64,000 nucleotides of DNA from Daedaleopsis sinensis (Eukaryota > Basidiomycota > Agaricomycetes > Polyporales > Polyporaceae), in contig CM066306.1 in assembly GCA_033807695.1 (NCBI GenBank), positions 3,100,001-3,164,000 on the forward strand, written 5' to 3'. The notes beneath the pieces are model-generated. The model saw only the letters and a program-made list of their open reading frames with translations, was not told where the DNA came from and did no database searches. Position numbers and translations under genes: made by a program. The first letter of the stretch is position 1; each line of letters begins with the position of its first letter. Shown one piece after another: positions 59,311 through 64,000 of this stretch.

Positions 59311-61503
59311 ATGTCTTCCCGCCCTTTCAGTACAAAAACCGCCTGGGACGCGCTCGGCGTTGAATCCGCTGGTGAAGAGTCTGAGGAGGAGGTGCTCACC
59401 GACAACCCCGCCGATCAGCCTGGAAGGTATGACGGTCCTCTCATTCAGCATCCTGCAGCGCGCTCAAGCGACGGTGACGTGGTATAGCGCGTCCGAGTCC
59501 TCCCTCAGGCCATCCAAGAGTGCAATCAAGAAACAAAAGGCGTTGGCTCGCGCTGAGAAACGTCAGCAGGAGAAGGCCGCACGCGCTGCCGCAAGGGCGC
59601 AGAAAGCCGCGGGAGGTGATGCGCAGCCTGCCGTACTTGCCCCTCCAGCACCAGCGGCGGACATCACACCTGAAAAGGTCGTGAAACCGGTAACACCTTC
59701 TGAGCCAGTGGTTGCTTCCCCGGAAGTTGTTGTCGCCCCCAAGCCTGAACTGGCACCCAAAGCAGCGAACGGTACCGCACACCCAACGCCCAAGGCGAAT
59801 GGCTCAACACCTCAAGCCCCGCCGACGCAGCCACCTCTTGCCGCCGCACCTGCACCCGCTGTATCCGAAAGCAAGGCCGCGCCAGTACGCGTTTCAGCGG
59901 ACGTCAAGCCTCCTGTGCAGGCAAGTGCACCCCCCGCCCCTGCCCCGTCAGAGAAGGAGTCGCTTTCGCGGAGGAGTGACATCGAGAACCCGCCAGAGAA
60001 ACCGGTTCAGTCGGAGGGAAGCAAGAAGAAGAGTGGGTTCCTTACGCGTACGCTCTGGACGTTCATCATGATTGGAGGGTTCATATGTAAGTGGTCACTG
60101 CTCCCTCTGTACACAGTCCGACTGAATCGCCTGGGCCGCCAGTCCTTCTTCTCATGGGACACGCCTATATGGTCGTCTTGGTCATGCTTTGCCAAACCCT
60201 GGTGTATCGTGAGGTCACCGCGCTCTTCTCGTTGAGGCGGAAGGACGTCGGTGAACAGAATGTACGAGGTCGGGATCCGTGGAGCAAAACGTTAAATTGG
60301 TACTTCTTCGCCGTGACGAACTACTTCTTGTATGGGGAGAGCATCATTTACTACTTCAAGGTCTGCTCAGTTCACTCTCATTCCGCGCACGTTGAGGCTC
60401 ACCGTGCTCACGTTGCAGCACGTCGTGTTCTCCAACGCTCAGCTGACTCTATTCGCCACGAACCACCGATTCGTTAGTTTCACCTTGTACCTGATTGGAT
60501 TCGTCGGCTTCGTTATGTCCCTCAAGCGAGGATACCTCAAACAACAATTCGGGCTGTTCTGCTGGGTGCACATGACTCTCCTCCTCATTGTTGTGTCGAG
60601 GTTCGTCACAGCTGGCATGCGCTCGCTACTTGCGTGTATCCAACTAACATTCCCTACATAGCCATTTCGTCGTCAACAATATCCTTGAAGGCCTCATCTG
60701 GTTCTGGGTCCCCGCCTCTTTGGTCATCTGCAACGACGTCTTTGCCTATGTATGGGGTATCACCGTCGGTCGCACTCCCCTTATCAAGCTGTCCCCCAAG
60801 AAGACGGTTGAAGGCTTCGTCGGCGCTTTCTTCAGCACGATGATCTTTGGCCTGATCTGGGGGACGTACTTCATGCGCTTCGACTACATGACCTGCCCCA
60901 TGAACGACCTGGGCGTCACCGCCTGGAGCAACTCGCACTGCACGCCCAACCCCGTGTTTGTGTGGCGGGAGTGGGAGATGCCGACCCCCGCGCGGGTGTT
61001 CCTCAACCCTCTGGTGAGTTCATTATTCGAATAGAGGATTGACACAAGTATTCTAAAGGTCTTCCTACCAGATGGGCAACTACTTCGACACGATCTCGTA
61101 CGCTCCCTACCAGCTGCACGTCCTCGTCCTCGCGGGCTTCGCGTCCCTCGTGGCGCCCTTCGGCGGCTTCTTCGCGTCCGGATTCAAGCGTGCGTTCGAC
61201 ATCAAGGACTTCGGCCACAGCATTCCCGGACACGGCGGGATGACCGACCGCATGGACTGCCAGTGAGTGAAGGACGAACTCACGGTTCCTGCAGCCATGA
61301 CTGACTGACCGCGTCTACAATCCAGGTTCCTCATGGGCGTGTTCACATACGTCTACTACAGCAGCCTCATCCGCCAGAACAATGTCACCGTCGGCTCGGT
61401 GCTCCAGACCATCGTCAGCGGCCTGACGATCGCAGAGCAGCTCGAGCTCATGTCCGACCTGAAGCGCTACCTCGAGGGCCAGGGCGTGACTGTCAAGCTC
61501 TAA
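59311..61503 (+). CDS. CDS1: Phosphatidate cytidylyltransferase (CDP-diacylglycerol synthase)
   Basis: ER membrane enzyme that makes CDP-diacylglycerol from CTP and phosphatidate. The start is [21 protein letters not shown] first intron then leads to a long disordered leader rich in A, P and K ([20 protein letters not shown]). The catalytic part has several membrane helices ([62 protein letters not shown]). The family signature is complete: [14 protein letters not shown], then [20 protein letters not shown] with GMTDRMD. It ends [10 protein letters not shown]. The leader of roughly 230 residues is long for the family. Six or seven exons; stop at 61503. Confidence 0.93.
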
Positions 61504-62164
61504 GCTCTGATCTCTCTGCGCGCTGGGACTCCGAGGGATGGAGACATTGAACGATGGAGAGACACTCTGACCGCTCAGGGACTTCGTGTTTTCGTACGCA
61601 GCGGTGCAGTGCGGCCCCGCGGATAGGACGACCTGCTATTTGGCTCAACTTATATTGTATATCGCATAATCGCATGTCTGTCTCTCCGGTGCATTCCTCC
61701 TCATGCTCTGCTCATGCTAGCACTCGTCGTAGTATGTCAATCACACTAATGGCATATACTTATCGTCGATGAATTAATGACCTCTGATGCTCGTTTCGTT
61801 CAACATATCTTCATCATACCAGCACATCGCTTGCTACCTGTTCGATTACGCACCATAGTGGATGATCTATTCCGATGTTGACCTCAGCAGTGAGCACACT
61901 GGTGAGCGATTACGGTGATACATCTGCATTATAACGTCCCCTATTCACCGAAGCTAGCCTTGACCACCACAGTCTCTGGCAACTTGGAGAAGGAAAAGCG
62001 GCCAATCATATTCGACAGGTAGCAACATTCGGCATGTGGTGGACGGCATAATGCATATGGCTGGAGGCTCATTCGTGGATCATATGTTAGCTAGTTGGTA
62101 CAGACGTGACGCCCCGGAGACGAAGACAGCAGATTGTACTAATGAGAGCGCACACACGATGCGC
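61504..62164. other. Convergent 3' region, no gene recognised
   Basis: About 660 bases, AT-richer, between the stops of CDS1 and RPS23. No supported feature. Confidence 0.45.
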
Positions 62165-62928
62165 TTATGACCTGGGCTTCTCCTGTAAATGAGGATAATT
62201 TCGGTTAGTCTACGGATGTACGACATCGCTCAGCGAGAAAGACTTGCCTTCTTCTCCTTCCAGAGAGCCAAGAGACCGACACCCGAGACCTTGACGATCT
62301 TGAAGCGTACACCGGGGATATCACCCTTTGCCTTACCCCGGCGACCGAAGCCGGAGATGAGGACCTCGTCGTTCTCGTCGACGAAGTTCAAGCAACCATC
62401 GTTCTGCGAGCACATATACCGCGGTCAGATTGTCTCCAGTCGCATGTGCCGCCATCAGGGCCCAGAGCGCTCTGGAGCGCCCGAGCCCCGACGGTGGGAG
62501 GCGGGATTACACTTACCGGGACGAACGCGGTGACCTTCTTTCCGTTCTTGATAAGCTGGACTCGCACACACTTGCGAATGGCGGAGTTGGGCTGCTTGGC
62601 CTCAACGCCGACCTTCTCCAGCACGATTCCCTTTGCGTGGGAGGAGCCTCCAGTAGGGGAGGTCTTGTAGATGTTGCCGAGCGCACGCTTCTTGTATGCC
62701 TTATCGGCCTGTACACCACAGAATTGAAGTCGTTGAGCGACTCGGAGGGGGAATATGCGAGGAGGAGAGGGGGTATCGAGATTGAAGACTCACCCAGCGA
62801 TTTTCACGGCGATCGTTGCGCAGCTTGCGCGCGGCCTGCAATCCACGAGGTTTGTTGGCTGGAGAGCCAGACGTTCAGCATAATGAGCAGCGGTGCGCTG
62901 GGGACGAGGGGGGCGACTTACAGCCCAT
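62165..62928 (-). CDS. RPS23: 40S ribosomal protein S23 (uS12)
   Basis: Component of the small-subunit decoding centre. A seven-base first exon (ATG GGC T) joins to [19 protein letters not shown]. The rest is near-canonical: [59 protein letters not shown], and, after an intron, [15 protein letters not shown] and [20 protein letters not shown]. The proline of the KQPNSAIR loop, hydroxylated in other eukaryotes, is present. The last intron has a GC donor (AAG|GCAAGT near 62236). Using it restores the universal ending KEKKEKPRS at 62165; reading through would give KEKKASLSR. Five exons. Very secure. Confidence 0.97.
62462..62475. repeat. 14-bp perfect palindrome in an RPS23 intron
   Basis: CCAGAGCGCTCTGG reads the same on both strands and lies inside the intron between AFVP and NDGC. 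Confidence 0.9.
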
Positions 62929-63450
62929 TGTTGCCGATGCCTTGCCTTGAGTGGTAGATGCGGATGAAGAGGCCTTACTGGCGGAGTTCCAATCCACCTC
63001 CAGAACTGTGAAGTTCCTCGCTGTTCCCAGCACGTGACTCTCTGCCGAGTTGGTCCGTTTAAGCGCCTGTATCCCCGTTCTTCCGTACGTCCAGCTGAGT
63101 GGCTCACTCCCATGTCTGCCATTCACGCATGATTTTGTTCAGGATAGCCCTGATTCTCTTCGACTCCGGCATGCTCTTCTTTCAGTCGGCAATAAAACTA
63201 GATGTTTATGTTCTTGTTCGTGTTCGTCTTTCTCATACTCGGCTTCGATATCAGCTTTCTGCCACCGTCTCAACCCAAAAGCAGCGCACGGTCTTCCACA
63301 CGCATGCGAACCCCGTTGGTGGATTCATGCTGGAATCACGTAACACTTGAGGTTTAGTTCCCTCACTGACCTTCTTATCTCTCTGGTGTGCACCTATATC
63401 ACCTACGTAGCGCAGTCTAGCTCCCCGAGAGTGCGCTCCTCGCCTCTACG
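62929..63450. promoter_or_regulatory. Divergent promoter, RPS23 and alpha/beta hydrolase
   Basis: About 520 bases between two divergent starts. Being next to a ribosomal protein gene it should contain a strong promoter on the RPS23 side; I could not name a specific box. Confidence 0.45.
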
Positions 63451-64000
63451 ATGTCGGTAGGTAGCAACGTGCAAATCTACCACCATGGCCGGTTCCGCCT
63501 CGCTGGAGGTGTGCTACCAGACGCGTTCACCGCGTACCGCACCTATGGAGACCCAGTGAACCCGTGCATTGTCTTTCCCACATGCTATGGCGGCAGACTT
63601 GACAGTACGTCTCCTAGTTCTAGTTCGACATGACATATTCGAACTCTGAAGCACCGAACAGACGTCGGGCTCTTAGGCCAAGACTACATGATCGGACCGG
63701 ACAAAGTACGACATTTCGGTGCAGCACTCTGCGGCGTTGAGTAGAATTGAACCCGGGCTACGCAGGCACTCGACCCGACGAAGTACTATATCGTCACCTT
63801 CGCCCTCTTTTCCAACGGCGAGGTACGGGCCCTTACGTGGTCGCCGCGTCTTCCGTGTCCACTGTGTCCTGACGCACGCATTTCTGCCCGCGCCCCCAGT
63901 CGTCATCGCCATCCAACACGGTGACCGCTGCTTCACCTATCCGGCTCATTAGACACGACGCCGCTGACACGACCATGCCCAGCCTGCTCCGTACAACGGC
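63451..64000 (+). CDS. Homoserine acetyltransferase-like alpha/beta hydrolase, 5' part
   Basis: Starts MSVGSNVQIYHHGRFRLAGG, followed by AYRTYGDPVNPCIVFPTCYG. Introns are short: one after GGRLD, one after MIGPDK, one after FALFSNGE, and one after SSSPSNT. Spliced, the reading is ALDPTKYYIVTFALFSNGE, then SSSPSNTPAPYNG at the right edge, a hallmark of the fungal homoserine acetyltransferase-like group in the alpha/beta hydrolase superfamily. The nucleophile serine, aspartate and histidine lie beyond the window, so catalytic state and substrate cannot be judged. Confidence 0.85.

Noticed and set aside
63735..63765. Possible tRNA T-arm (GGGTTCAATT on the minus strand)
   Set aside because: It lies in an intron of the alpha/beta hydrolase gene and no cloverleaf can be completed.
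1..64000. CRISPR array, bacterial operon signals or prophage
   Set aside because: The DNA is eukaryotic with spliced genes; no regularly spaced repeats of CRISPR type were seen.

Overview
The window is nuclear DNA of a filamentous fungus, most likely an agaricomycete basidiomycete, perhaps a polypore. The genes are intron-dense, with short 50-70 bp GT-AG introns. Coding DNA is GC-rich, many 5' leaders are rich in C and T, and household fungal genes alternate with a family of basidiomycete-looking kinase-like genes. The species assignment is inference; no rRNA or other marker gene is present.

The left third (1-25 kb) is an accessory region. It holds six members of one kinase-like family: five complete genes (1.4-2.7, 9.9-11.5, 14.2-15.5, 18.4-19.7 and 22.5-23.9 kb) and one cut by the left edge. 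All begin with a tryptophan-rich signature (FWRD...WL...GY.LR.RY..DW.PSW) instead of a glycine-rich loop, and all carry about 30 extra residues between the catalytic loop and the DFG motif. The 9.9 kb member has lost its catalytic and metal-binding residues and is predicted to be a pseudokinase. Two members sit in a tandem duplication with a period of about 4.1 kb. Its non-coding part, which includes a 17-bp repeat varying from 2 to 4 copies, is better conserved than the kinases themselves. Decayed copies of a helical protein gene lie divergently beside the two duplicated kinases. Mevalonate diphosphate decarboxylase (ERG19/MVD1), the CCR4 deadenylase and an aldo/keto reductase are embedded among them.

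The middle (25-47 kb) is mostly conserved genes: a secreted subtilisin-like protease, a cupin, a membrane-anchored glutaredoxin, the CORVET subunit VPS8 convergent with the Golgi tether subunit COG2, a Cti6-like PHD-finger protein and threonine deaminase (ILV1).

From 47.8 to 55.2 kb is a gene-poor stretch. It contains an 821-bp hAT-like non-autonomous element with terminal inverted repeats and a target-site duplication, a shorter related remnant, and a fused HAD-terpene cyclase gene of the drimane-synthase type.

The right end (55-64 kb) is housekeeping again: a complex I B12-type subunit, DNA topoisomerase I, CDP-diacylglycerol synthase, ribosomal protein S23 (apparently with a GC-AG intron) and the start of a homoserine acetyltransferase-like alpha/beta hydrolase. 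Splice sites were placed by eye from frame continuity and family conservation, so individual exon ends may be off by a few bases.
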